Under the pieces are notes generated by a model that saw only the letters and a list, made by a program, of their open reading frames with translations, was not told the DNA's origin and did no database searches. From Longibacter salinarum (GTDB lineage: Bacteria > Bacteroidota > Rhodothermia > Rhodothermales > Salinibacteraceae): 64,000 nucleotides of DNA. Positions 23,082 to 32,419 of this stretch are shown in pieces (the stretch's first letter is position 1; each line of letters starts with the position of its first letter). The translations under genes and the position numbers were made by a program. Location of the stretch: positions 1 through 64,000 of the forward strand of contig NZ_PDEQ01000001.1 in NCBI RefSeq assembly GCF_002554795.1, given 5' to 3'.

Positions 23082-24212
23082 TCAGTTACTGTAGTTTGTT
23101 CTCCATCTTCCTTCGTTGAAATACTCGTACCCGTCATCGGGCGAAAAGACGGTCCCTCCGCCAGACCCCGGTCGCCAGATCACGATGGTGCCACGCGAGC
23201 CATAATCATGACTCCAGAACCCAATCCCGTAGTTGTTCGGTGTCGTATCGATCCTCACTTCGTCTGGATTGCGAATGATATCTTCGGTCATCGCTCTGAA
23301 GTCAGCGCGTGTGGGTCCGTCTGGATACTCATCTGGATTCTGACCGTGGTTCTCCCATGCGTGATCAACAACGACATCTACCGCATGTTTGACCTCTTCG
23401 TTGGAGCCGAGTAGCGCGGTACCCATATCCTCTGTCGGATATGTAGGAACGCACAGTGCGCATGGCAAAGTCTGACCCGGGCCTGGTTCAGTCCCGCTAC
23501 CACTACCGCCACCGCCGCCACCACCGCCGGTGTATCCATCTGAGGGCCAGCCGCCGCCTGCCCCCCCACCACCAAAGTCGCCACCTCCGACGGAGCCTCC
23601 ATCGGATGCGCCACTTCCAGAGCCACCGCCACCGGAGCCGTCCTCTGCATCAGACTCACATACAACCGTCTTGTATACTTGCCCTTCATGGATGATTATC
23701 TCCGTATAGGTCCGGTCACACTTTGGGAAGGAGCCTCGGGCGACCCTGAATTTGCCACGCTCTAACGCGGTAGAGTCGAGAGGAACATTGGGTGCTACCG
23801 TCTTGTGAACCGCGGCTATTGACGCAGTGTTTGAAGGAATCCGCCCGTGGAATACACGGTCAATCACACCTGCATCTGTCTTTCGAAAGTACGAGTAGGT
23901 CGTTCGCCTCTGACTTTTTGTCTGTACAGACTCGGAAAAGGACAGGGAAAAGCTCCGATACCGATAACTTGCACCGTTTTTCGCCGTGTCCGTCGCAACC
24001 CGATGGCTTGCGAAGGCTAACGAACGATCTACAAGCGCGGATGCAGATTTCTGCTTGTACCAGTCTGAGTTGTGAAATCCTACATCATCAAGTTGTTGAT
24101 ACGCGACCTCAAGGGGGGCTACGTCATCTTGGGCAGTCTTGACGCCGGTGGCGTCACAGGCGCCGAGAAAAAATGCCAAAAATAGAACTGCAATGATTTT
24201 GTATATATTCAT
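23082..24212 (-). CDS. Lipoprotein polymorphic-toxin-like protein
   Basis: A 376-residue protein. Residues 1-19 are a lipoprotein signal (MNIYKIIAVLFLAFFLGAC). Residues 20-190 are an unrecognised N-terminal region. Residues about 195-250 are a glycine/serine-rich linker. A CALC motif then precedes a compact C-terminal module of about 110 residues ending in YGSRGTIVIWRP, GGTVFSPDDGYEYF. Signal, flexible linker and a small terminal domain with an adjacent small gene is the architecture of polymorphic or contact-dependent toxins. The same terminal module recurs next to another immunity homologue at 21582. The enzymatic activity is unknown; an RNase is one possibility. Confidence 0.65.
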   Translation of the reverse strand: MNIYKIIAVLFLAFFLGACDATGVKTAQDDVAPLEVAYQQLDDVGFHNSDWYKQKSASALVDRSLAFASHRVATDTAKNGASYRYRSFSLSFSESVQTKSQRRTTYSYFRKTDAGVIDRVFHGRIPSNTASIAAVHKTVAPNVPLDSTALERGKFRVARGSFPKCDRTYTEIIIHEGQVYKTVVCESDAEDGSGGGGSGSGASDGGSVGGGDFGGGGAGGGWPSDGYTGGGGGGGGSGSGTEPGPGQTLPCALCVPTYPTEDMGTALLGSNEEVKHAVDVVVDHAWENHGQNPDEYPDGPTRADFRAMTEDIIRNPDEVRIDTTPNNYGIGFWSHDYGSRGTIVIWRPGSGGGTVFSPDDGYEYFNEGRWRTNYSN

Positions 24213-24353
24213 TATACCAGATTTGTGTGTTTTAGAGTTATTATATTTGTAATCATATAAATAAACTTATTGATGTTTGCAAATAATGTTTAATGCACGT
24301 AAAAAATTAACGCAGCCTTGATTTAATAAGTTGTAAGTCGATACGCCTATTCC
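24213..24353. promoter_or_regulatory. AT-rich divergent intergenic region
   Basis: A markedly AT-rich 141-bp spacer between the minus-strand toxin operon and the plus-strand kinase-like gene, so it must hold divergent promoters. No unambiguous promoter hexamers were assigned. The composition contrasts with both neighbours and fits an imported locus edge. Confidence 0.4.
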
Positions 24354-25814
24354 ATGAATATACACCACCTGCTCGGTAACGCATTGTGCATTGTAGTTGG
24401 CCTCTCCGTCCTCACCGGATGGGCGGTACTGGGGGACGTTCTGCGTCGCGCCGGCGTTCAGGCGACGAATGTGCGGCGTGTGGTGCACATGCTTGTTGGA
24501 CTCACCGTGGCAGCGGCGCCGCTCGTGCTCGGCACGCCACGTGTGCTGTATGTCCTGGCGATTGTATTTATCGCCGTGAACAGTGTAGCCTGGGCACGCG
24601 GATGGTTGCCGGGCATGCACGAAGCGAGACCGTCGAGTCTGGGAACGGTGTTGTTTCCTCTATCAGTGATCCCAGCGGTCGGACTCACGTGGATGGTGGA
24701 TCCGGTTCGCATCCCGGCATTTCAGATTGCGTACCTGGTCCTCGCTATCGCCGATCCCGTCGCTGCTTGGCGTGGGACAGAGGCCGGAGACAAGTCGCCG
24801 GCGGGCAGCCTTACCTTCGGGCTGACGGCGCTCGGGCTGACCGTAGTATCAATCCTCATCCTGGTGGAGACGCAATCCTTCGGGGTGGCTCTCACCGGGG
24901 CGATCGCCGTTGCGGCAGCGACGACTGCTGCCGAAGCGATTGGGCGAGACGGATGGGACAATCTATTCATCGTTCTGGCCGGTATTGGTGCGATGATTCC
25001 CTGGTTGGATGCTCCCGCATCTCCGATCGTGATGTACGCGGTTCTCTCCGGTGTTGTCTTCGCTGGACTTGCGTACGCGCTGCGTGCCTTAACGTGGGAC
25101 GGTGCTATTGCCGGGGGGCTTCTTGCAGCATCGTTTGTTGCCTGGGTGGATCCGATATGGGCGATTCCGGCCGTCGTTTTCTTCGTTGGATCCAGTGCGT
25201 TGTCGCTCTTCGGGCGATCGCGAAAGGCCGAAACCCGGAAGCGAGTCGAGAAGGTTGGCGCGCGCGATTCCGCGCAGGTCGCCGCGAATGGCGGCGTCGG
25301 TTGGCTGATGCTCGGTCTGTCTCTGGCGATATCGGACCCGCTCGTTCTGTACGGCATGCTCGGTGCGTTCGCTGCCGCGGCTGCGGACACATGGGCGACT
25401 GAACTCGGAAGCTTGTCTCGACACCGGCCGATCTCGCTCCGTACGTGGACGCGGGTTCCGCGGGGAGCGAGCGGTGCCGTCTCCCCGACGGGCACGGTCG
25501 CCTCTGCGCTTGGGGCAGCAACCGTCGCTTTGAGTGCCTGGGCGATCGGTCTCGGTGGCATCGGCACAACGGTGGCCGTGATCGTCGCTGGTATTGCCGG
25601 GTCCTGGACAGACAGCCTGGTCGGAGCAACCCTTCAGGCAAATTACCGTAATCCGATGACGGGAGAATGGACGGAGCGGCGCCCCGCGAACGTGACCCAA
25701 CCCATACACGGCTATACCCTGATCAACAACGATGTGGTGAACGCGATCGGGACGGCAACCGGCGCGTGCGTCGCGATTCTGCTCATTGAACTCGTTGTGC
25801 GCGGACTGGCATAA
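24354..25814 (+). CDS. Phytol kinase-like / DUF92 fusion membrane protein
   Basis: A 486-residue polytopic membrane protein with two halves. Residues about 1-225 resemble the dolichol/phytol kinase (VTE5-like, cytidylyltransferase-fold) family: RRVVHMLVGL, then IADPVAAWRG with the conserved D-P. Residues about 230-486 match DUF92 (VTE6-like): VGARDSAQVAANGGVGW, AADTWATELG, RGASGAVSPTGTVAS and DSLVGATLQ. In plants and cyanobacteria VTE5 makes phytyl phosphate and VTE6 converts it to the diphosphate for tocopherol or quinone side chains. A single protein could do both steps on an isoprenoid alcohol. The substrate here is inferred only. Confidence 0.8.
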   Translation: MNIHHLLGNALCIVVGLSVLTGWAVLGDVLRRAGVQATNVRRVVHMLVGLTVAAAPLVLGTPRVLYVLAIVFIAVNSVAWARGWLPGMHEARPSSLGTVLFPLSVIPAVGLTWMVDPVRIPAFQIAYLVLAIADPVAAWRGTEAGDKSPAGSLTFGLTALGLTVVSILILVETQSFGVALTGAIAVAAATTAAEAIGRDGWDNLFIVLAGIGAMIPWLDAPASPIVMYAVLSGVVFAGLAYALRALTWDGAIAGGLLAASFVAWVDPIWAIPAVVFFVGSSALSLFGRSRKAETRKRVEKVGARDSAQVAANGGVGWLMLGLSLAISDPLVLYGMLGAFAAAAADTWATELGSLSRHRPISLRTWTRVPRGASGAVSPTGTVASALGAATVALSAWAIGLGGIGTTVAVIVAGIAGSWTDSLVGATLQANYRNPMTGEWTERRPANVTQPIHGYTLINNDVVNAIGTATGACVAILLIELVVRGLA

Positions 25815-26025
25815 GCCGGATCATATTCGCACGTCGGGAGATGGATTCGGCGTGCGATGGTAGACAAATATGCGACAATGACGATGAACGCGGCTGCTAA
25901 ACCGTTCTGATATTTGTATTGAGGCGCAATTGACCGCAATTTTGGACAAATACGCTTGTGTGCCACCGGGCTGAACTGTTTCTTAATACACATCTGAATG
26001 GCCCTTTCCCGACTTGCCTCATTTT

Positions 26026-27378
26026 ATGGACTGGTTTAAAAAACTCCACTGGCAGATCATCATTGGCCTCGTCCTGGGCCTCATTTATGGTATTTATGCC
26101 GCATCGGCGGGGTTAGGGCAATTCACGACAGACTGGATCGCTCCGTTCGGGACGGTCTTTCTCAATCTGCTGAAATTTATCGCGGTGCCGCTGATTCTGG
26201 CGTCACTCGTGATGGGCGTCACCTCCCTCTCAGATACCTCAAAGCTGTCAAGGATTGGAGGGAAGACAATCGCCTTCTATGTCGGCACGACGGTCATCGC
26301 CCTCGTTGTCGGCTTGTTTCTCGTTAACATGGTTGAGCCGGGAGCATACGTCCCGGTCGAAGTACAGGAGGCGTTGACGGAGACGTACGGCGGAGACGCC
26401 CAGCAGCGACAGGAATTCGCACAGCAGGCCAAAGAGCGAGGCCCGCTCCAGCCGCTTGTGGACATGGTGCCGACGAACTTTTTCGCGTCGGCCAGCGACA
26501 ATGGTAGCATGCTGCAGATCGTTTTCGTGGCCATCCTGTTGGGCCTCGCATTGCTCCAGATTCCCAAGGACAAGGCCCAACCGCTCATCAATTTTTTCGA
26601 TGGGTTAAACTCGGTCGTCATTCGGATTGTGGAGATCACAATGCTTATGGCGCCGATCGGTGTATTCGGCTTGATGGCCGACGCCATTACAAGTATCGCG
26701 GGAGACAATCCCGATCAGGTCATCGATGTCGTCCAGGCGCTCGGTGTATACTGTCTCACGGTGGTGGCCGGGCTTGCCGTGATGGTCTTTATCGTCTACC
26801 CGACATTATTAAAGCTGTTTACGAAAAAGTCGGTGGTCGACTTCTTCCGGGGGATCGCGCCGGCACAGCTGGTCGCCTTCTCCACGTCGTCCAGTGGCGC
26901 TACTCTGCCGGTGACCATGGAGGTGGCGGAAAAGAATCTAGGTGTGTCGGAGGAGGTGTCGTCCTTCGTCCTTCCTCTCGGGGCCACCATTAACATGGAC
27001 GGGACGGCGCTTTATCAGGCCGTTGCCGCGGTGTTCATTGCGCAGGTCCTTGGAATTGATTTGACGATCCTGCAGCAGGCCAACATTGTCTTTATCGCGG
27101 TCCTGGCGTCCATCGGAACAGCCGCGGTCCCGAGCGCGGGAATCGTCATGCTCGTCGTGATCCTTGAGTCGGTCGGCGTACCCAGTGCGGGTATCGCGCT
27201 GATCCTCGGTGTGGATCGCCCGCTGGATATGCTCCGCACGACCAACAACATCACGGGCGACACGATGGTCGCGTCCGTGATTGCCGCCAGCGAGGGCGAA
27301 CTCGGTCCGGCCGACGGCGACGGAATTGCTGTTGGCGATCCGTCTGTCATGGTCGAGCAAGGCGCCGCGCAGAACTAG
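26026..27378 (+). CDS. Dicarboxylate/amino acid:cation symporter (DAACS family)
   Basis: About 450 residues from ATG 26026, which starts MDWFKKLHWQIIIGLVLG; a TTG four codons upstream is less likely. Family hallmarks are the serine-rich re-entrant loop STSSSGATLPVTM, LPLGATINMDGTALYQ, SIGTAAVPSAGIVML and the substrate-site DRPLDMLRTTNNITGD. These Na+ or H+ coupled transporters import glutamate, aspartate or C4-dicarboxylates through the inner membrane. The substrate cannot be fixed from sequence. The next gene starts 11 bases later on the same strand. Confidence 0.92.
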   Translation: MDWFKKLHWQIIIGLVLGLIYGIYAASAGLGQFTTDWIAPFGTVFLNLLKFIAVPLILASLVMGVTSLSDTSKLSRIGGKTIAFYVGTTVIALVVGLFLVNMVEPGAYVPVEVQEALTETYGGDAQQRQEFAQQAKERGPLQPLVDMVPTNFFASASDNGSMLQIVFVAILLGLALLQIPKDKAQPLINFFDGLNSVVIRIVEITMLMAPIGVFGLMADAITSIAGDNPDQVIDVVQALGVYCLTVVAGLAVMVFIVYPTLLKLFTKKSVVDFFRGIAPAQLVAFSTSSSGATLPVTMEVAEKNLGVSEEVSSFVLPLGATINMDGTALYQAVAAVFIAQVLGIDLTILQQANIVFIAVLASIGTAAVPSAGIVMLVVILESVGVPSAGIALILGVDRPLDMLRTTNNITGDTMVASVIAASEGELGPADGDGIAVGDPSVMVEQGAAQN

Positions 27379-27389
27379 ACGACGCGTTG

Positions 27390-29015
27390 ATGGCTGTTCG
27401 CTTTCGTAGAGAAGATCGCCGGGCGACCCGGGCGAGAACCGTGCAATCCCCCCGCGGGACGTGCGTCCTTCTCGTCTGGGTCGTTCTCTATCTTGCATGT
27501 ACGCCTCCAGCATCAGCCGTTGCGACGGACACAACGCAGGCAATGCGTCCGCTTGGCGTCTCCACAGATCGTTCAGCAGCACTCGTGGATGTGTCACGCC
27601 GTCTGATCTTCGACTACCGGCTGGTCGCGGCGGAAGATACGCTGGCCCTTCTGAGGCAGCGTGTGGACGGCGAGATGGCGGCCGAGCACGGTCAGTTGTG
27701 GGTAGAGATGCTCCGGTGCTTCGTCACGGAAGATCCAGCTGCATTCGAGCGATTCGACACGGCGTCAACAACACTCGAGACGGCGGTCGAATCGCACGAG
27801 GAACGCTGGGGCCGAGACCGGTGGACCCGTCACGTCGAGGCCGAACGCCGATGGATGGACGCGGTCATTGCCGGCCGACAGGGGAATTACCTCTCGGCTG
27901 CATGGAAGGCACGCTCCGCTCGCTCTCGATCGGCAGACCTCGAATCCGACTTCCCATCGTTCGAGGATCCGCTTCTGAGTCTCAGTCTTGCACGCGTCGC
28001 CGTCGCATCCGTCCCGCGAACGTTTCGCTTTCTGCTGCGCATTCTGGGCTTTCGCGGAGATACGGATGCAGGTCTCGAGCAAATGGAGCGTGTCGCGTCG
28101 CAGAGCAGAACCAATCGCTATCCTGCACGGGTATCTCGGGCCATCATCGATCTCGCCCTCTTCAATGAACGGGAAGCCACCACACGGAAACTGCGTTCCC
28201 TTCTCGAGGACACGCCAAACAGTCTCCTGTCGTCTTACCTGCTCACGTTCGCTCTGATTGAAGGGCGGCAGGTGGAGGAGGCAGACGCTGTGCTTGAACG
28301 GGCTCACGACCTGATGTCGCGCCGCGGGTATTCGCGGTTGGACTACCTCGACTATTTTCGCGGGTACATCCAGTTCGTGCAGGGAGACTTCGACGCAGCA
28401 CAGGGGGCATTCGCGGAGTATCTGGCACGCCATCCCGGGAATGCGCTGCGGGCTCAGGCAATGCTCTATCGTGGCCTGGCGACGGAGATGACGGCGGGAT
28501 GGGCGGAAGCAGCGTCGGTATACGCCGATGTCGAAGCATTCCGTGATTTTGACACAGACCGATGGGCGATGCGCTGGGCACAGCAGCGCGCGGAGCAACC
28601 CATGTCGGCAGGAGACCGAGAGCTGCTCCTGGCCCGTACAGCGTTTGATGCCGGCAGATACGATGAGGCCGAACGTCGTGCAACCTCTGTGTGGAACGGT
28701 GAGGTTGACATGGAAAATCAGGATGACCGCGCGGAAGCCGCCTACCGCCTCGGTCGCGTGTACGACATACGCGGCGAAGACGCTATGGCCGTAACGTTTT
28801 ACGATCGAGCTGTCGACATTCGTGGAGACGCACGGTCGAAGTGGGCACCGCACGCACTGTACTATGCCGGCCGGATTTTCTTGGACCGCGAAAATCGCAC
28901 GGCCGCGAGGCATCGTCTGGAGCGTGCGATCGACTGGCCCACGCCATACGACTTCTCAGACGGTTTGGAGCAGATGGCGTCGCGAGCGCTGGATCGGTTG
29001 GAATCCGGGGCATAA
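27390..29015 (+). CDS. Exported TPR-repeat protein
   Basis: About 541 residues from ATG 27390, 11 bases after the symporter, probably co-transcribed. A hydrophobic segment near residues 25-45 (VLLVWVVLYLACTPPASAVA) suggests export. The remainder is helical with TPR-like units: YLLTFALIEGRQVEEADAVL, YIQFVQGDFDAAQGAFAEYL, YRLGRVYDIRGEDAMAVTFY. TPR proteins act as interaction scaffolds; no enzymatic motif was seen. A role tied to the symporter would be speculative. Confidence 0.75.
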   Translation: MAVRFRREDRRATRARTVQSPRGTCVLLVWVVLYLACTPPASAVATDTTQAMRPLGVSTDRSAALVDVSRRLIFDYRLVAAEDTLALLRQRVDGEMAAEHGQLWVEMLRCFVTEDPAAFERFDTASTTLETAVESHEERWGRDRWTRHVEAERRWMDAVIAGRQGNYLSAAWKARSARSRSADLESDFPSFEDPLLSLSLARVAVASVPRTFRFLLRILGFRGDTDAGLEQMERVASQSRTNRYPARVSRAIIDLALFNEREATTRKLRSLLEDTPNSLLSSYLLTFALIEGRQVEEADAVLERAHDLMSRRGYSRLDYLDYFRGYIQFVQGDFDAAQGAFAEYLARHPGNALRAQAMLYRGLATEMTAGWAEAASVYADVEAFRDFDTDRWAMRWAQQRAEQPMSAGDRELLLARTAFDAGRYDEAERRATSVWNGEVDMENQDDRAEAAYRLGRVYDIRGEDAMAVTFYDRAVDIRGDARSKWAPHALYYAGRIFLDRENRTAARHRLERAIDWPTPYDFSDGLEQMASRALDRLESGA

Positions 29016-29069
29016 CCGTTCGCTACGGCGCTGGACCTGTCGCGTCCAGCCTCCGCGTGGGATTGCGTT

Positions 29070-29663
29070 CTAATACAGCGGACCTAGAACCTGGCGCGGA
29101 TCGGGATAGGTGTTGAGTGCGGCGTCTCGGTCCATGGGTGCAACAACGCCGGGCATGTCGCCATCGACCGGTTCTTTCCGGGAAAGCTGAAAATGAAGGT
29201 GGGGCGGCCAGCCGCCGTTCTCGTTCTCCTCGCCAAACCAGCCGATCACATCGCCGGACTCTACGGGCATGGCGGGACGGACGTGTTCGAGCGTCTCCTT
29301 CGACAGATGGCCATGAAGCGCCCAGAGCGTGGCCCCGTTGACCTCGTGTTCGGTAATGACAGTGGGTCCGTAGTTGCGGGGAGAGTTGTGGTGTTCTACC
29401 GCGTAGACATGTCCAGGTGCGAATGCATGTACGGGCGTTCCTGCAGGTCCCCAGATGTCGATGCCGATGTGAATGCAACGGGCCTCGTCGTATAGATCGG
29501 CGTTGTTATACATCGTCTGCACACGCCGCTCGTCGTACCGACCGATTCCCCAGCCCTGACGGTTGATCTCGTCCGGGTCAAATGCTTCTGTAAAGTCGAA
29601 TACGGGTAAAGGCTCCGGATGATGAACAACCGGGTGAAACGTTGAGCAGGGCTGTTTCGTCAT
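29070..29663 (-). CDS. M23-family (LytM-type) metallopeptidase
   Basis: A 197-residue protein from ATG 29663. The open frame extends upstream to 29867, but that part is cysteine/arginine-rich and not conserved in type. The zinc-binding signature is intact: HIGIDIWGPAGTPVHA gives H-x-x-x-D, and PHLHFQL gives H-x-H, with an upstream ALHGHLS. Such enzymes cut peptidoglycan cross-bridges or peptides. No signal peptide is visible, which is unusual if the target is the cell wall. It converges with the TPR gene (54-base gap). Confidence 0.85.
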   Translation of the reverse strand: MTKQPCSTFHPVVHHPEPLPVFDFTEAFDPDEINRQGWGIGRYDERRVQTMYNNADLYDEARCIHIGIDIWGPAGTPVHAFAPGHVYAVEHHNSPRNYGPTVITEHEVNGATLWALHGHLSKETLEHVRPAMPVESGDVIGWFGEENENGGWPPHLHFQLSRKEPVDGDMPGVVAPMDRDAALNTYPDPRQVLGPLY

Positions 29664-29729
29664 GTGGTCGAGATCGAAATGAGGAGGACGTGACCGAACG
29701 GCGCACCTCGCGTCAGGATTTCCGGACAA

Positions 29730-30557
29730 ATGAAGGGGGAGATGGAAACGGCGACATCCGTAGCACAGCCTGAAAATCGAGCAATGGTGTGCGGCGCCGA
29801 ACCCGAAGACGCCTGCTTGAATTGCGGTGTCGAAAGGGTGGGGCGGTTCTGTCCGGCGTGCGGTCAACGGTACGTGGACGAGCCGATGACGCTCCGCTCG
29901 CTTCTCCGTGCCTTCTCATCCCGCGTGTTCGACCTCGACCAGGGGCTCCTGTATACGATACGTCGCCTGGCCATCGACCCGGGCGGTGTGTCGCGCGAGT
30001 ACGTGAAAGGACGCCAGAAACCATACGTTCACCCGTTGGCCCTTCTTGTCGTGGCGTCTGCTGGAATTATGGGGATCGTCGGGATAACCGAGTCCACAAC
30101 GCGATCGATTCTCATGCAGGTTGGTGCCGACGCGCTCTTTCGAGACAACGAAGCCGTACTGACCTGGATGTACGGAATGTTGGAGGCTTACGTCACTCTT
30201 TTGTTCATCGCATCCGCTATCCCGATCGCGTATGCTTTTTATCGGGCGTTTCGACGCATCGCAACGTATACGTTCACGGAGACGCTCGTAATGGTCCTCT
30301 ACGCAACGGCTCAGGCAACGCTCTATACGGCTGTCTGTCAGTTCGTCGTACTGCTTTATCCTACGCTAGCCGGACTTCTCTTTGCCCAGGCGTCCTCCCT
30401 TCTTCTTTTTCCCGTACTCGCACACGCATCCTACGGGTTTTATCGACGAGAGAAACACGACGTCCTCATTGGTCTTTTCGCCTCGCTCGTTGCGTACGTC
30501 GTGCCCGTCGCGGTCGTCGGAGCGATTGCTTTTGCCGTTGGAACCATGATGCCCTGA
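29730..30557 (+). CDS. DUF3667 membrane protein
   Basis: A 275-residue protein, divergent from the M23 gene. The N-terminal zinc-ribbon CLNCGVERVGRFCPACGQRY followed by DEPMTLRSLLRAF is the signature of Bacteroidota DUF3667 proteins. It is followed by about five hydrophobic spans (PLALLVVASAGIMGIVGI and others). The family has no established function. The zinc ribbon is probably cytosolic. Confidence 0.85.
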   Translation: MKGEMETATSVAQPENRAMVCGAEPEDACLNCGVERVGRFCPACGQRYVDEPMTLRSLLRAFSSRVFDLDQGLLYTIRRLAIDPGGVSREYVKGRQKPYVHPLALLVVASAGIMGIVGITESTTRSILMQVGADALFRDNEAVLTWMYGMLEAYVTLLFIASAIPIAYAFYRAFRRIATYTFTETLVMVLYATAQATLYTAVCQFVVLLYPTLAGLLFAQASSLLLFPVLAHASYGFYRREKHDVLIGLFASLVAYVVPVAVVGAIAFAVGTMMP

Positions 30558-30567
30558 CGAGTCGGCG

Positions 30568-31500
30568 CTACGTGTTTCGAGGTGGCAGGTGGACATTGAG
30601 CGCGGACGGGACGATATCAATGGTTGCGGGTAAGCAGCCCACGCTCTCACCGTCGAGTTCAAGGAAGACAGGGGAGGATTGCTGCGGGAGAAGAGTGACG
30701 GAGCGAACACGGGTGGAGTGGATGTACGGGAGATCGGAATGATGGCCCGCGTAGATGTTGCGCACGTCGCGCAGGAGGCGTCGAAAGGGCACGTCGTCGA
30801 GGATCACCACGTCCAGGCATCCATCGTCCAGGGCCGCAGACGGGGCGATCTGCAGGCCTCCAGCGAAGTAGCGAGCGTTTGCTACGGCAATATTGCGAAT
30901 CCGGTGCACACCGAGGTCTCGTCCATCGGCCACGATGCGAACGTCGTCGTGGTCATATGTCTGGAGACACCGGATGATCGTCGCGAAGTAGGAGAGGGGG
31001 CCGTGAACCAGGTTCGAGCGTGAGGCTTGCAGGTTGCGCACAACAATCCCCCCCAAACCTGCCGAGGCGATGTTGACCGCATATCTAGCTTCACGCCGCC
31101 CGTCCATCGTCGTGTATGATACGCGCATGACGTCGATCGCGCACCGCTCCATCCCGGTTCCTACATCTTTTTCGTCACCGCATTTTCGGAGCGTGCGAAC
31201 GAAGTCTGATCCGGTTCCGCCGCCGAGCGGGAGAAGGGTTGCATCCGGCGCGATGCGTCCCTCCTCATCGAAAAAGCCGTTCACTACCTCATTCAAGGTG
31301 CCGTCGCCTCCGACAACGACGATCAGGCGTGCCCCGTTACGGAGTGCATACCGGGTGAGTGCTGTTGCGTCTCCGGGCCCCCGTGTCCACGAAATAAGTG
31401 CAGGACCCCGACCGAGTTGACGCACGATATGCTGGAAGCGTCGGCGCTCGTTTCGAGACCCGGCGACCGGATTAGCGATGACGTGTGTGGGGGTGAGCAC
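30568..31500 (-). CDS. Diacylglycerol kinase-family lipid kinase
   Basis: A 310-residue soluble lipid kinase of the YegS/DagK type. The nucleotide-binding motif VVVGGDGTLNEVVNGF and the following LPLGGGTGSDFVRTL are intact. Later segments (IAVANARYFAGGLQIAPSA, DDGCLDVVIL) are typical of the C-terminal beta domain. It would phosphorylate diacylglycerol or a related lipid at the membrane. It starts 11 bases after the amidotransferase gene on the same strand, so the two may form an operon. Confidence 0.9.
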   Translation of the reverse strand: MLTPTHVIANPVAGSRNERRRFQHIVRQLGRGPALISWTRGPGDATALTRYALRNGARLIVVVGGDGTLNEVVNGFFDEEGRIAPDATLLPLGGGTGSDFVRTLRKCGDEKDVGTGMERCAIDVMRVSYTTMDGRREARYAVNIASAGLGGIVVRNLQASRSNLVHGPLSYFATIIRCLQTYDHDDVRIVADGRDLGVHRIRNIAVANARYFAGGLQIAPSAALDDGCLDVVILDDVPFRRLLRDVRNIYAGHHSDLPYIHSTRVRSVTLLPQQSSPVFLELDGESVGCLPATIDIVPSALNVHLPPRNT

Positions 31501-31511
31501 GCGGGCGTGGT

Positions 31512-32273
31512 TCAGGAAGTAGCCGTCGGATTCGTCGTATTTGCCTCGCTCGAAAGAGGCGTTCGGTCGGCATGCTCAGCGACGTACGACAGGAAGTTGT
31601 CGAAGACCTTCTTCACATCCTGCGCAGCCTGTACGTTTTCATTTGTGCAGCTATCGAGAGCTTGTTGGACGGTCGACATCGGCAGGTCTTTTGACTCGAT
31701 CATCGACTCTGCCGTCCGCAGATCGTACTCCGGGTGGAATTGCGTGGTGAAGACGGATCCGTGACGAAACGACTGAATACTCGCGTCATTTTTCGCCAGA
31801 ACGGTCGCCTCCGCCGGCATTTCGACGACGTGATCCGAGTGCGTCGCAAACACGGTGCAGGGGGAGTCGACGCCTTCGAAAAACCGGTCGTCGTGCAGGA
31901 GGTCGACGGTTGTGTAGCCGAGCTCGTATTCACCGCCCTCAACGCGTCCGCCCAGGACTTCGGCCAGAAGCTGGTGTCCCCAGCAAACACCGAGAATCGG
32001 CAGGTCGGCAGCAACAGCGCTCCGGACCCACGTCGAGAGATGCGCGATCCATTCTTCGTCATGATACACGGAGGACTGTGATCCGGTAATCACGGCGGCG
32101 TCGAATGGTCTACGGATGCCGGCCTGACGGAGCGCGTCTTCATCCTTGAGTGGGGGAGGGACGTCGCCTTCGTTGACGTCGAAGACCGTCAGGGTCGCGC
32201 TAAGTTCGCGTTCGAAGTTGCGCTTGGCATACGGCGTTCCGAGCGACGCATCGAGGAGGGCGATGTGGAGCAT
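31512..32273 (-). CDS. Class I glutamine amidotransferase-like protein
   Basis: A 253-residue protein from ATG 32273 (MLHIALLDASLG); a longer in-frame start at 32354 adds a non-conserved leader. The nucleophile elbow is LGVCWGHQLLAEVLGG, with the catalytic Cys in G-V-C-W-G. The catalytic His-x-Glu is in TTQFHPEYDL. The fold matches GMP-synthase-type amidotransferase domains that stand alone. The acceptor reaction is unknown. The protein keeps the full Cys-His-Glu triad, so it is probably an active glutaminase or gamma-glutamyl hydrolase. Confidence 0.87.
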   Translation of the reverse strand: MLHIALLDASLGTPYAKRNFERELSATLTVFDVNEGDVPPPLKDEDALRQAGIRRPFDAAVITGSQSSVYHDEEWIAHLSTWVRSAVAADLPILGVCWGHQLLAEVLGGRVEGGEYELGYTTVDLLHDDRFFEGVDSPCTVFATHSDHVVEMPAEATVLAKNDASIQSFRHGSVFTTQFHPEYDLRTAESMIESKDLPMSTVQQALDSCTNENVQAAQDVKKVFDNFLSYVAEHADRTPLSSEANTTNPTATS

Positions 32274-32419
32274 CCGTGTGGGTTGATTTCCAGAAGAGCG
32301 TTGGTGTTCATTCGGACAGATGCCGATATTCTCCGTTCCGGTAGACACGCCCATCCAAACGAAATCGTCAGACGGCGGACGTGATTGCGCACGCCGAGCG
32401 CGAGCAAACCGTCTCGACG

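Noticed and set aside
23378-23695. Frames with His/Arg or Ala/Val repeats inside the toxin gene
   Set aside because: They come from the Gly/Ser linker codons of the toxin read in other frames.
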